64,000 nt of DNA from NCBI GenBank assembly GCA_023014485.1, contig JAJOZX010005623.1:251478-315477 (forward strand), written 5' to 3'. Source of the stretch: Bathynomus jamesi (taxonomy: Eukaryota; Arthropoda; Malacostraca; Isopoda; Cirolanidae). Shown here one piece after another: positions 21,770 through 32,329 of the stretch (positions are counted from its first letter, which is position 1; each line of letters opens with the position of its first letter). Both the position numbers and the translations under genes were made by a program. The notes beneath the pieces are model-generated. The model worked only from the letters and a program-made list of their open reading frames with translations. It was not told the DNA's origin and did no database searches.

Positions 21770-22268
21770 CAATTTTCTATACCAGTTTGAACAAAATTGA
21801 AAGCCCGATTGAAATTTTTAATAAATAGTGAAGGCCTTTCACTGAATGTATTAATAATATATAGTGACAAGATACCGTGTAGTAATCAGATCTAAGTATA
21901 ATATTCCCGAGTATGTTGAACTAGACCTACGTGTAATGTCAGAAATTATCTCAGAAGAAGAAATCAACCTGTTTAACATGGCGAAGTTGTGGTTATACTG
22001 TATAAACTGCATTACGAGTGGAATGACATCCTCTATTACGTCCTTCTGCATAAGTAAATGTGAAGGAGAAAAAATATATAGTTCTTATGAATGTCTTCAA
22101 ATATATGTGTCATTATATAAATGTAAACGAATCCCATTAACTTGGGTAGGAAAGTAGTTTGTAGTAAATGGAATTAATATGATTGTTAATGAAAACAAAT
22201 GTTATTTTATTGTCGTAATCGAATACAAATATGTTAACGGCTTAAATTTTACCTTGTGGTTGGAAAGA
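21770..22268. other. No recognised gene
   Basis: Overlapping open frames on both strands at 21851-22157 have no recognisable domain. Confidence 0.3.
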
Positions 22269-22270
<2 letters not shown>

Positions 22271-22331
<61 letters not shown>

Positions 22332-22339
22332 AGAGAGAG
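22271..22339. repeat. (CA)n(GA)n compound microsatellite
   Basis: About 28 CA units followed by six GA units. Confidence 0.95.
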
Positions 22340-23863
22340 TTTAGTTATAAAAATGACCAGCGAAGTGATTACAGCAAATTTAACCAATCAGAGAGAGGCA
22401 TTTTGAAATACGAGTATAGGGTATCTAAAAGATATCTGAGACACCTGTGAACCAAACATTTGCTTGGCATCCTTAGGTTCAGTCTTATTTAGTACATCTG
22501 TATTACTGAGAAGGTAATCCTTAAAATAAGTAATTATTATTATTAAAATTATAAATCTGCGTCCAGATCGCACGTAAAGCTATATAGGTCCCCTGTTTAC
22601 GTCTTACGAGCTCATAAACACCTCATAAACACCTATAAGTGGGATATTCTTAAATTCGCTGTAGCAACAGCGTGTGGTCACCCACGAAAAACTCCCACTT
22701 CTCCATAAGAGACAAATACACAGTGATAGTGACTTGATATTCCTCTCCAGAGAGAGATTTTTTCTACGCTCGTAGTGAAACAACATTGCGAAGTATGAAC
22801 AACTTAATATATCACTTGCAGCATAAACACTTTTCTCGGCGGGAGGCCCAAGTTGAAACTCGGCGACATTCAAAGAGTTGGCAGACATACACGCGACGAA
22901 CATTCATTTACAGAAAACACGCTCACACAATTGTCTGCCTCGTTAATATGTCTAAGAATAGAGTAAATAAGTATTTTATAGAAATATTTTTTTTCTTCTA
23001 ATTTTTTAATAATGAACAAAAAAACTTTAAAAAGTGCATGGCATGGATTGGGGTGAGGTAGAGTTGCGTTTCTGTTATCACTATTTTTTCTCTCTTTTCT
23101 TTCTCTTGGATAACTGGGTGCACGCGATGAGTGCAGTCATAGTGTGGAAGATCTGATGTCCGTTTCTAATTCCTGTTCCAACCCTTTTCCTGTAGCTTTA
23201 CTTCTATTTCTGCGTGAGAGCTTTGCACGTACATAAGGGTAAGCATGGAGAGTTTGACCTTTTCTTCTCTCTTAATCTTTTTGAAGTAGCCTGAAGTGGC
23301 CAGAGAGTTCTTGTCGCCCCGATACTTCGGTGATTAGAGTTGTAAATATTTTGAATAAAATCAGAACTATATGTTGCAGGTTTTTGTAACGATACGAAGT
23401 AGTTGATATACTACCAGTAGAAATATTTTATTACGTTAGTTTATAAAACTGTACTAAGTACCTAGTTTATGATTGCTATGTGTGCATAGCATAATTGTAA
23501 AGCTAGTTTTTCTGTTCTCCTCTTTCCTATAAAATTTCCTTGGCCACTTTTCCAGAGTTAAGTTACTTTCTTCAGCCTTTTTCTGTACCCACTTCTGGGC
23601 AGGGAGGGAGCGGAGGGAAGGAAGACAGTCTCATGCATTTCTATCCAGTATTCTACTACGCTAGAATAAGTAAAGAAATGCACTAGTTTAATAACAGGAA
23701 CCACCCCAAGTGACCGAAAGGTCTTTGAGGCTTCTTCTTGTCATTGTAACTCCTGTAACTCTTTTTAACTCCTTCTAAATAACTGGGCGGGGTATCGTAA
23801 GAGTGACAATCTACAAAGAGGGGCTCATTACCTTGAATTTCAACAGATTCGGTGAAACAATAA
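22340..23863. other. Non-coding, possible BED-finger scrap
   Basis: At 22786-22833 the plus strand reads NNLIYHLQHKH, which resembles the second half of a BED zinc finger. No matching CxxC is found upstream, so this is weak. The remainder (22900-23863) shows no gene. Confidence 0.3.
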
Positions 23864-25913
23864 CTGTAATTCAGTGTTTCTAAACTTTTTGTTACGACGA
23901 CCCCCTAACTCCCAAAAATTATGGTTGCGCCCCCTCCCTCATTAATTACACTGGTATGCATATGAAATTTTTTTGTCTGCTGTGAGGGTTTTTTCAACTC
24001 ATATTATATAATTCGACCATGCTGAATTCGAAAATGACATTGGTTTTCCTCAATCAGGTCAGGTTTTTTCTCTATTGGCCATTTATTTTAAGTCCAATTT
24101 TATCCCCAAATTTATTGATTTTTTTAGCTTAAACACTGTAGATACGAGTAATATTATAAGAACACTCGTGAAAAATGAAAACATTGTGTGAATAAATACT
24201 TTTATTCATACAATGAATATGGAAAAAAGTTTATTGAGGAAGGAATGAAGTTTTTTTGGCTTTCCGTCTGTGTTTTTCTTCGGGCACGTCTCGCTTCAAA
24301 CACCAGCAATAGTCCGCCAGCATATTGATATCCCAGTTTCCCTGGTACCTCTCTTCCATTATTTTGATATCTTGGTGAAATCGTTCACCCTGTTCCTCAC
24401 TATAATCCCCGCAATTTTCAGGAAAATAGTCCAAGTGGGACCACAAAAAGTGCATTTTTATGGACATGCGCGACCCATGAGCTTTGAAAGCTTCCATCAA
24501 GTTTTCGACAACAGACTCGTATTCTGGACTTCTACGCTTGCCAAGAAAATCAGTGACAACTGATTTGAATGCCTGCCAGGCATTCTTCTCAGTTGGAGTC
24601 ATTGCGTTTTCGAACTGAGTATCCTTGATAAAAGTTCGAATTTGAGGACCATCAAAAACCCCAGCATTTAGTTTAGCATCAGATATATGAGGAAATTTAC
24701 TCTCGAGATATCGGAATGCTGAACCCTCCTTATTCATGATTTGATGAAATTTTTCATCAAGCCCAGCTTAATATGAAGTGGTGGGAGCAAAATTTTTGTT
24801 GGTGGTACAAGGGGCACTGAAACGACATTATGCGACCCAGGTTCAAAATTCTCTCTGGATGCCCATTCACGCTGTGTGTAGTGCTTCTCATCCGCTCGGC
24901 TATCCCATTTGCAGAGGAAACATGGGTATTTCGTGTATCCCCCTTGCATTCCCAATACAAATGCCACAATCTGAAAAAAAATGAAAATATTTAAAGAATT
25001 TAGAGAATTTGTTCTATCCGATAAAAAAATCTATGCACTGGACTGTATCACTTCTGTGGGGAAGTTAAGTGTTCTTATACGCTCTCAAATAACCTTTGGA
25101 AAAACAACACAGTCAATAGCAATAGTTTACTTATGATATTAGTATTACCTTCAAATCTCCACAGATCCTCCAGTTATGTTGGTCGTATACGAGAGCATCC
25201 AGTAAAATTTCATGTTATCGTAGCTCTCAGTAAGTTGTACGGAATGTGCTACAGGGACTGATGCAACCCTATTCCCAATGTTGAGAAGTACTGCTTTCAA
25301 ACTTCGTTTAGACGAGTCTATAAATAGCCTCCATTCTGATGCGTTATATGGCAGGCCCAAGGATTCGATTAGCCCCTCAACATTGCAGCAGTACACTAAG
25401 GAAGAGGTATTTTCGTGCACTGCAAAAAACTTGCGGAATTCTTCCTCTCGTTTCCTATACCAGGAGAATGTTGTTCCCGGAGCCAGCAAGTTGTCCTCTC
25501 GAAGTCGTGAGCCCAAGATCTCGGCAGATAATTTGGAAAGTCCTAAATCCCTGGTAAGATCATTAAGTTTGGCCTGGTTGAGAGGCCTCGGCTCATTTGA
25601 AGCGGTATTTTGAGGTATATACGACTGGGACTGGTCATTGGCATTGGTCATTGATTCATCATCAGAATAATCGAAGTCCAGGGTTTGAGGTGGGTCGGGT
25701 ATTGGAATTCCAGGACCATGGGGTACAGGTCTCATAGCAGAAGGAATGTCAGGGTATACGACAATGTGTTTATTCTTCTTGTTAACTCCTGAAAATAGAA
25801 ACACAGAAACATGGATATAAAACTTGCATATGAAATAGAAGAAGCATTCAGACAGTGGCGGCTCGTGAGGGAAGGCTGCGGTCTGTAAGATATGAAATAG
25901 GTCGATGGAGTCT

Positions 25914-25985
25914 GTATATTTTCTTTCTTTTTCATTCATATTGTCCCTTCGGGGACAATATGAATGAAAAAGAAAGAAAATATAC
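25914..25985. repeat. Perfect 34-bp hairpin with TTCG loop in intron
   Basis: gtatattttctttctttttc and the following 14 bases (to gtccc) are mirrored exactly after the tetraloop ttcg. It lies in the intron between exons 1 and 2 of the uncharacterised gene. Confidence 0.95.
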
Positions 25986-25989
25986 AATC

Positions 25990-26136
25990 ATTGTATATGT
26001 AAATGTAACTTGTATAACAATATGTATGTGTAAATGTATTTTCTATAACAATATGTATATGTAAATGTATGATTACCATTATGGTGAATATTATGCTATA
26101 TATGGTGAATATTACATTATGGTGAATATTATGTCA
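25990..26136. repeat. Short intronic tandem repeats
   Basis: About three copies of a unit containing aacaatatgtatatgtaaat, then three copies of atggtgaatatta with variable spacers. Confidence 0.7.
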
Positions 26137-26689
26137 AGTTTCATACGAGGATTTCAAAATATTTAAGAAAAATAAATTTATAAGCCCACCTTGGAGGTTT
26201 GTCATGCAGAAATAGCAATCTGTCACGTGATCCTTTCCTTCTCTCCAAATCATGGGAATTCCAAAAGGCAAAGATTTCGCTCTGCCTTTGCTCCATCTTC
26301 TCAAATTTTCAATGCACGTCTTGCAGCACATATGAGGGGCGAAATTTTTGTCCTGGTCCCCTAGCTTAATTCCAAAGTATGCTCTATACATTGTCTTCAC
26401 AAATTTAGTGATTTGGGACTGGTTATTTGGCATGGTAACCAGTGGCGGATTTAAGGTGCGCGGGGCCCTAGGCCGGTTGAGTGCGGGCCCCAAACTACGC
26501 AAAGCTAGCTTAATTAACTGAAATGAAGATTTACACCCCCATCCCCCAGTGGTGACCTTACGGGGCCCTCAAATCAATGGGCGAGCGAAGCGTTAAAATA
26601 AATTTACTTTTTAAACAATATTCAATTTATTGATAATTAATTAGCCAAATGACCATTTCATAGTTGAACATTACACATTTGTTTTTTTT

Positions 26690-26762
26690 AAGCTTAACAA
26701 TAAAAAATAACTATAATAATACACCATTAACAAAAAATAACTATAATAATACACCATTAACT
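26690..26762. repeat. Direct repeat, about 31-bp period, two copies
   Basis: aaaaaataactataataata caccattaac twice in tandem, in the 3' subterminal part of the nested hAT. Confidence 0.85.
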
Positions 26763-26845
26763 AAAGAGAATACCACTTGACTGACATGCAAATGATGCAA
26801 TGAGTGGGTTTTGTTTATTGCAGGCAATTTGTACAGTACACTTAA

Positions 26846-29474
26846 CTATTTCTCAGTCAAAAAAGATTTTTTTCTAGCCTTCTTACTTGCAAACTGTTTG
26901 ATGACATCAGTAAAATCAAGCACCCTTAATTTCTCATGCTCAATGCTCAACAGGGTGAGTGAAGACAAACGGTCCTGCCCCATGGTGTTTCTTAGATAAT
27001 TCTTGACTAGTTTCATCTTGGAGAATGATCGCTCCCCACTGTAGTTTGTGACAAACATGCAGAGATAGAGTCGTAATACAATTTCAACATTGGCAAATGT
27101 TTCTACCATGTCATGTCTGTGAATTATCTCATACATTTCTAGTTCAGGACTTTTTTGCAGCCTTTGCACCACCTGATGAAGGAGCACTTTCAGGTGAATC
27201 TCTTGGAATGGATTTCATAAGGTGTGCAAACTGCAAAAGCTCCGACTCCAATCCAGCCTCCAAGTCCTTAGGATATGAAGACACAAGCTTTTCAGCAGAT
27301 GCTTTAAGCTCAGTGTTCGTTTTGTTTGAGATTTCTGATAAAAACCCAAATTTCTCTCGAAGGTCGCTGTAAGCAGCAATGCGTTGTTGTAGGGCAGCAC
27401 AGAGCTTGTCAATGATGGGCAAGAATGCAGTCACTCTAAACTTGTCTCTCCCTGTCAGCATAACATCCTCCGCGGAGTCTAGTTCATCGTGGTGACGCTT
27501 GCGCTTCCTAATACGCTGCGTGTCGGCGTAGTATGCATCATTACTCGTCACATCACAGGGATCACACTTAGCCATAGCTTTTGCTTCAAAGTCATCGAAC
27601 TGGGATCTCAGGTCTTTAGCAAATTGTAAAAGAGACTCTAGCAGTGTGACAGCTGTGTTGAGGGAGAGCCCAGATTTTTGCAGCTGGATACTGCTACTCT
27701 GAAACCTTTCCAATACTGTATCCCAAACTTCAAGAAGAATCACTGTTTCAAGTTTTTTCAAACCTTTGAGAAGACCACTTGCTTCAGCTCTTGTTTCAGC
27801 TGGCTGATTCTGATCTGAGAATAACTCTTCCAGAACAATGATGTTTTCTTTGTGTGCTCTACTGAGAGCAGCTACAGCATCTGCTCGTGCTGACCAACGA
27901 GTGTCTGAAAGTATTTTATCAACTTTCAACTTCTTATCTTTATTAGTCTCTAGTACCTCACGGTGTCTCCTCCAACGATAAGTAGATGCAACAAGAAAGG
28001 AGTACACATTTTGTACCAGAGCAAACAATGACACTGCAGCAGGACAGCTTTCTGCAGCACACTTAGCCACCAAGTTTAAGGAATGAGCCATACATGGTAT
28101 GTACTCAGTTTCACTACACTCATTCTTGATTATCTGTTGGGTCCCCAGATATTTACCAGACATGTTGCTGGCATTGTCATAGGACTGTCCTCGGCAGTCG
28201 ATAACTGGAATGTTCTTCTCTTTAAGAAAATCAAGAACAGTTGTAGCAATATCTCTGCCAGTGTGGCTTAGCATGGGAATAAACTGCAAAAACCTTTCAA
28301 CTGGACCTGTAGTAGGCAGTACATAGCGGATTGTAAAAGTAAGTTGATCCATGTGTGAAATATCAGGTGTGGAGTCAGCAGAAATTGAGAAGTACTTTGC
28401 TGTTTTTACTTCATCTGTTATTGAGGACATAACCTTTTCTGCCATTATTCCAATGACTTCCTCAGAAATGACATGGGACAAGTAGGAAGTATGACCACTA
28501 CCTTTGTTTGCGTGTTTCTTGATATGTGCTGCCAAGAAACTGTCGTATGTGCTCAGCAGCTCTAGAATCCCAAGATAGTTTCCATTGTGTACTGATCCAA
28601 TTACTTCATCTTTACCTCGAATGGCTAGCCCGCGTTCGCAAAGTAGCTTTAAAACATCTACACACCTCCTCAATACTGCTTGCCAGTACTCGCATTCACT
28701 TTCATATTGTTGTACTAGATTAGAGTCAATACGGGGACCCGCAGTCTTTCGATATATCATTTCGACCATACTTTTCCTGTGCTGATCTGACCTACTGTGA
28801 GATTCTATGACATACCTAGCGTTCTTCCAACCATTGAAGCCAGTTGTGAATGAGCTTTCCACCTTTGACATAAGCTTGCAAGCAAAACAATACACTTTAC
28901 CAGTTGTTTTAGAGTAACAGAGCCATTTAAGATTAATTTCTTGGCCAGATAATGAATGAGTTCGAGTGAATAATGTCTTTGTACAATGACGGGTTCTGTT
29001 TAGCTCTTTCACAGCTGACTCTTTGAAGTCACCATCACAGTGTCGACATTCTGCGCTTCCCTTTTTCAACCAATAGTCACACACATTTTCAGTAATTATT
29101 TTAGGCCATAATCCAAGATCCGTTTCAAATCCTTGTTCAGTACCGGTATTCATAACTTTCACTTCCTCTTGTGTCTCCTCACTGTCACTGTGTTCAGGTT
29201 CAATTGCGCTAACTACACTAGGTTCAGTACTAGTTGTGGCTTCTCCAGTTGTTTCAGGCGTAATTGGTGTCTCTACTGATTCAGATTCCGTTTGACCGGA
29301 TTCAGTTTGAGTTTGTGATTTTGCAGATTCAGATACTGTTGGATATGTCAACCATTGAGTTATTTTTGGTAGTTTTTTTACTCTTTGGTTTACGTCTGCC
29401 TTTTCTTGTCGTTTAACGGAGCCAGCTTTATACTTCCTCCCTTGATCACGATCACGACTTGTTGATTTCTCCAT
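26846..29474 (-). pseudogene. hAT transposase (TTF finger, DUF4371-type core, hAT dimerisation domain), one frameshift
   Basis: The long frame (29474-27144, 776 codons) has a low-complexity acidic/Ser-Thr N-terminus, then a TTF-type zinc finger (residues about 125-235: CDYWL, AECRHCDGDF, LCYSKTTGKVYCFACKL, HSRSDQHRKS). The DUF4371-like catalytic region follows (HVISEEVIGIM about 334, SISADSTPD about 364, GQSYDNASNM about 440, CMAHSLNLV about 465). A one-base break near 27190 moves the last about 113 codons (27187-26846) into another frame; they hold VTNYSGERSFSKMKLVKNYL, the dimerisation domain. Apart from this break it is full length, so the element could have been autonomous. It cuts and pastes its own DNA in the nucleus. 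Confidence 0.9.
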
Positions 29475-29589
29475 TGTGCCTCAGTGCAGCCTCACTGCCT
29501 TATCCTGAAACATAAAACATAAAAACAAACTATTTACACTTGACCCTCGGTTTAGTACTAATTAATACAGTTTAATTAATTAATTAAAT

Positions 29590-29890
29590 AGAGACACTAA
29601 ACAGTTGTTCGGGTGAAAAAGTCGCTTTATGGGAAAAGTCGCCAGCCCCCACCAGTGGCGACTTTTTCCTTAAATATGTATAAAATGTATTTATTATGAA
29701 ATCTAAGCTAAACTGACCTAACCTAGCCTAAGTACGTTTCATATAAAAAAATTAATTACATTAATTTAACATTTTTCAACTTATTTATGTTATTATAAAG
29801 CTGACTAAAACTCCCCCATCCCCATTTATTGACTGGCGACTTTTTCGAGATACGACTTTTACCATTACTTACCACTAAACACACTCACAT
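29590..29890. repeat. Inverted GGCGACTTTTTC motifs in hAT 5' region
   Basis: gaaaaagtcgctttatggga, aaaagtcgccagcc, tggcgactttttcctt and tggcgactttttcgagatac form inverted and direct pairs. This could be a remnant MITE inside the hAT 5' flank. Confidence 0.5.
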
Positions 29891-30695
29891 GTGCACTCCA
29901 CAGCGGCCTGAATAGAACTAAACTCCCGCCAGCAAAGAGAGTGATACCATAATTATCACTAATCATTAATCAATTGTATTATTTATAGTGGAATCCAACA
30001 TTATAATTATATGTGAGGGCGCGGGGCCCTCACAGGCGCGGGGCCGTAGGCCATGGCCTACTCGGCCCCCCCCCTAAATCCGCCACTGATTGGTAACCGT
30101 CCCACATATGTAGCAGAATCTATTGGGATCATTTTTACACGCTCTATTCATTATGAAATATTTTATCTATATGCCTGAAAAGTAAAAAAAGATATTATAC
30201 AAGTGAAACAAGTGATGATAGATGTTACTGTTCCAATTCCACTTTGACAAAATCACGAAAAATTCTATTTTACTTATGAGGCCATAGCCGGATAACCTGA
30301 GCTGATTGAGAAAAAGGGATTGCAGATTCGAAATCAGCAGGAAAAACTCTATAAGAATCACTTACAAAACCCTTGACAGCAAAATTGATGCATACCAGTG
30401 TTATCAATGATTCAACTAACTAAAGTGACATGTACAATTATTCATACTTGTATTATTAATCAGATTTTTGGAGGTAACCAAAAAGCGCCTCCCTAAACAA
30501 CAGTACGCGCCACCCCACGGGGGGCGCGTCCCACAGTTTGTAAATCACTGCTGTAATTGGTACTTTCTGGAATGGGTGGGAACCTTTTTAAACCAATGGA
30601 AGTACCTTTTAAAATCGTTTCTTCAACATTTTGTTTACGAAAATTTAGATTAATTTATAAAGTAAATTCCTCTTTCACAGACTACGTAGAAGGTA

Positions 30696-30874
30696 CCGTA
30701 TTTCCCGGCGTATAACGCGCACTTTTTTCCCCTAAAATACTCCAAAAATCACCCTGCGTTAAAATTAACTCGTTAAAATTGTACATGTGAAGCGAATTTT
30801 ATTTTCCTAAATTTTCTCTTCAAAATAATTTTCTCTTCAAAATTAGGGTGCGCATTATACGCCTGGAAATACGA
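30696..30874. mobile_element. Pogo/Tc1-type MITE, about 179 bp
   Basis: ccgtatttcccggcgtataa (cgcgcac) and the mirrored gtgcgcattatacgcctgga (aatacg) form about 27-bp inverted repeats. TA dinucleotides adjoin both ends. Non-coding. Confidence 0.75.
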
Positions 30875-31373
30875 TATGTTACATTCTTTAGGCGTGGAAA
30901 TGACTCTATATGAGTGCTAAACAGACACTTTTAATTATATTTTTATAATGGATGGCCTTGAATATGGTCATTACTCTAAGAATTAATATATTGAGTTGAA
31001 TTTTTATTGAACTGAATAACCTTTATTAATAATAAAATAAACACATTAGTTTCACAATTTACAATGACAAAAATAATTGTGAAGCTGGACTATTTATTTT
31101 ATTTAAGTTGGCCCTTAAACTTTAGGCTTTACTGGGCTCTTATTAAAAATAAACAGCTAGTTGTTATTAATTAATAATAAATAAATAAGTAAATAAGTAT
31201 TATTAATAGTTAAAGTATATATTAATCTTAAATTATCATTACTGATATGACAAATGCAAGGTCACCATCGAAGGTATTATACCAATACTATACAAAGAAA
31301 CCAATATTATACATGAGAGATAAGAACTGAACAATCACAAGAAATGTGTCTTTAGTACTAGATTTTAAACAGA

Positions 31374-31607
31374 GCTGGGCACTTGCGTTTTTTTGCCCGT
31401 TTTTTTGCGGTACTGCGGTACTGCGGTACTACTACCGCACTACCAAACCGGTACCGCATAAGCAGTACCGCAAAGGATCGCTGAAAGTACAGCAGTACCG
31501 CTACCGCATTCAAATTTCCCGCGGTACTTTCCGCGGTACCGACCAACACGGTAGTACCGCAGTACCGCAGTACCGCAAAAAAAACCGCAAGTGCCCAGCT
31601 CTGCAGT
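31374..31607. mobile_element. GCGGTAC-repeat MITE, copy 1
   Basis: Ends gagctgggcacttgcg / cgcaagtgcccagctctg. The interior is built from GCGGTACT and AGTACCGC words that make it almost palindromic. It interrupts the LINE 3'UTR. Nearby flank octamers actagatt and agtagatt (7 of 8) are displaced a few bases from the TIR. A second copy is at 59038-59274. Confidence 0.85.
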
Positions 31608-31994
31608 AGATTACACACGAGAAATTAATAGACAATAGTAATGGACATTAATCCTAGATTTTTGTTAGTATGTCATTATTAATCGGGATTTCAACTTGGT
31701 TTTAAACGAATTTACATTCACAATATTTTTATATCAGCATTTAAATCATTCCATAGTTTCAATCCAATGAAAATGGGTAGTTTTTGTGATGTAGACAATC
31801 TAAATTAAGGCATAACATGCTTGGATCTATTTCTCGTCTGATACGAGTAGATTTCTTGATGGGTTACAAAATATCTATTTACCCATTGTAAATTAATGAT
31901 TTTGTGCTTACACTCGTAAATAAAAATAAAGTGTACCAGTTTTATTACATCATTGCGCTTTAGTAGGTTTAGCTCTTTAAATAATGCACTAGAG

Positions 31995-32329
31995 CAGGGG
32001 TGGCCAACCTTTTACATTTCATTCGCCAATTTTTTCACGCATGAGTTCAGATGCGCCATACAAGTCTTGTACCCCCATTCAATTCTTGTATAAAATATGT
32101 TAATATAGATATATTTAGCATTTTTACATGATATAATGATTTAATATAAAAACAATGTAAACATTACTTACCTTAATGAGACTTTTGAGTCTGTTTTGAT
32201 TTCACCAAGCTTTTAATGTTTGGAGTTAAATTAGTTACTGAGAGCAGCAATGCACCACTTCTAATCATCCAATGCGCCATTTTGGCGCATGCGCCATTTG
32301 GCGCATGCGCCATAGGTTGGCCACCCCTG
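31995..32329. mobile_element. hAT MITE, 335 bp, perfect TSD, nested in LINE
   Basis: Ends caggggtggccaacctttta and ...aggttggccacccctg. cactagag flanks it at 31987-31994 and 32330-32337, and the uninterrupted LINE copy at 3920-5092 has a single ctctagtg at this site. Contains a GGCGCATGCGCCAT double motif near the right end. Confidence 0.93.

Larger units (their letters stand above)
26440..30088 (-). mobile_element. Nested autonomous-type hAT element, 3.65 kb
   Basis: Ends cagtggcggatttaaggtgc and ...ctaaatccgccactg, with GGGGCCC-rich subterminal sequence on both sides. The flanks atggtaac (26432-26439) and ttggtaac (30090-30097) match at 7 of 8 bases. Removing the element restores a continuous exon of the surrounding uncharacterised gene, which independently confirms both borders. 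It encodes a nearly complete transposase on the minus strand. Confidence 0.88.
24231..30151 (-). pseudogene. Uncharacterised transposon-borne protein, interrupted gene of at least three coding exons
   Basis: Exon 1 starts at 30151 (MNRACKNDPNRFCYICGTVT), is split by a nested hAT, and resumes at about 26431 (PNNQSQITKFVK ... CCKTCIENLRRW ... DCYFCMTNLQ), ending at a GT donor at 26190. Exon 2 (25788-25149) begins at an AG acceptor (VNKKNKHIVVYPDIPSAMRP) and contains LFIDSSKRSLKAVLL and ICGDLK. Exon 3 (24970-24231) has YPCFLCKWDSR, ILLPPLHIKLGL, VVTDFLGKRRS, MHFLWSHLDYFPENCGD, EEQGERFHQDI and LADYCWCLKRD. Total is about 560 residues. I recognise the pattern as a recurrent arthropod family annotated only as uncharacterised. 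Several CxxC pairs suggest zinc binding; FIDSS, GDLK and EEQGERF are candidate acidic residues of an RNase-H-like core, which is speculation. One-base losses near 25215 and 24735 break the frame. Confidence 0.72.
23872..30550 (-). mobile_element. Composite 6.68-kb hAT-like element carrying an uncharacterised multi-exon gene
   Basis: The left end is cagtgtttctaaactttttg and the right end is ...cccacagtttgtaaatcactg. They are imperfect inverted repeats of the common hAT form CAGTGnTTnnnAAACT. The octamer ctgtaatt occurs at 23864-23871 and 30551-30558, a perfect 8-bp duplication bracketing the whole unit. Removing the nested hAT insertion (26440-30088) leaves about 3.0 kb containing one gene on the minus strand and short non-coding flanks. 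That gene is not a recognisable hAT transposase. Either it is a divergent transposase or the element has captured it. Confidence 0.8.

Noticed and set aside
22786..22833. BED zinc-finger gene
   Set aside because: Only NNLIYHLQHKH is visible; no upstream CxxC or downstream transposase.
24270..24563. Plus-strand frames opposite the uncharacterised gene (also 25278-25613)
   Set aside because: Antisense shadows of the minus-strand coding exons, which have better splice and motif support.
25851..25872. cagtggcggctcgtgaggga as the end of another hAT element
   Set aside because: It resembles a common TIR, but no inverted partner or duplication was found nearby.
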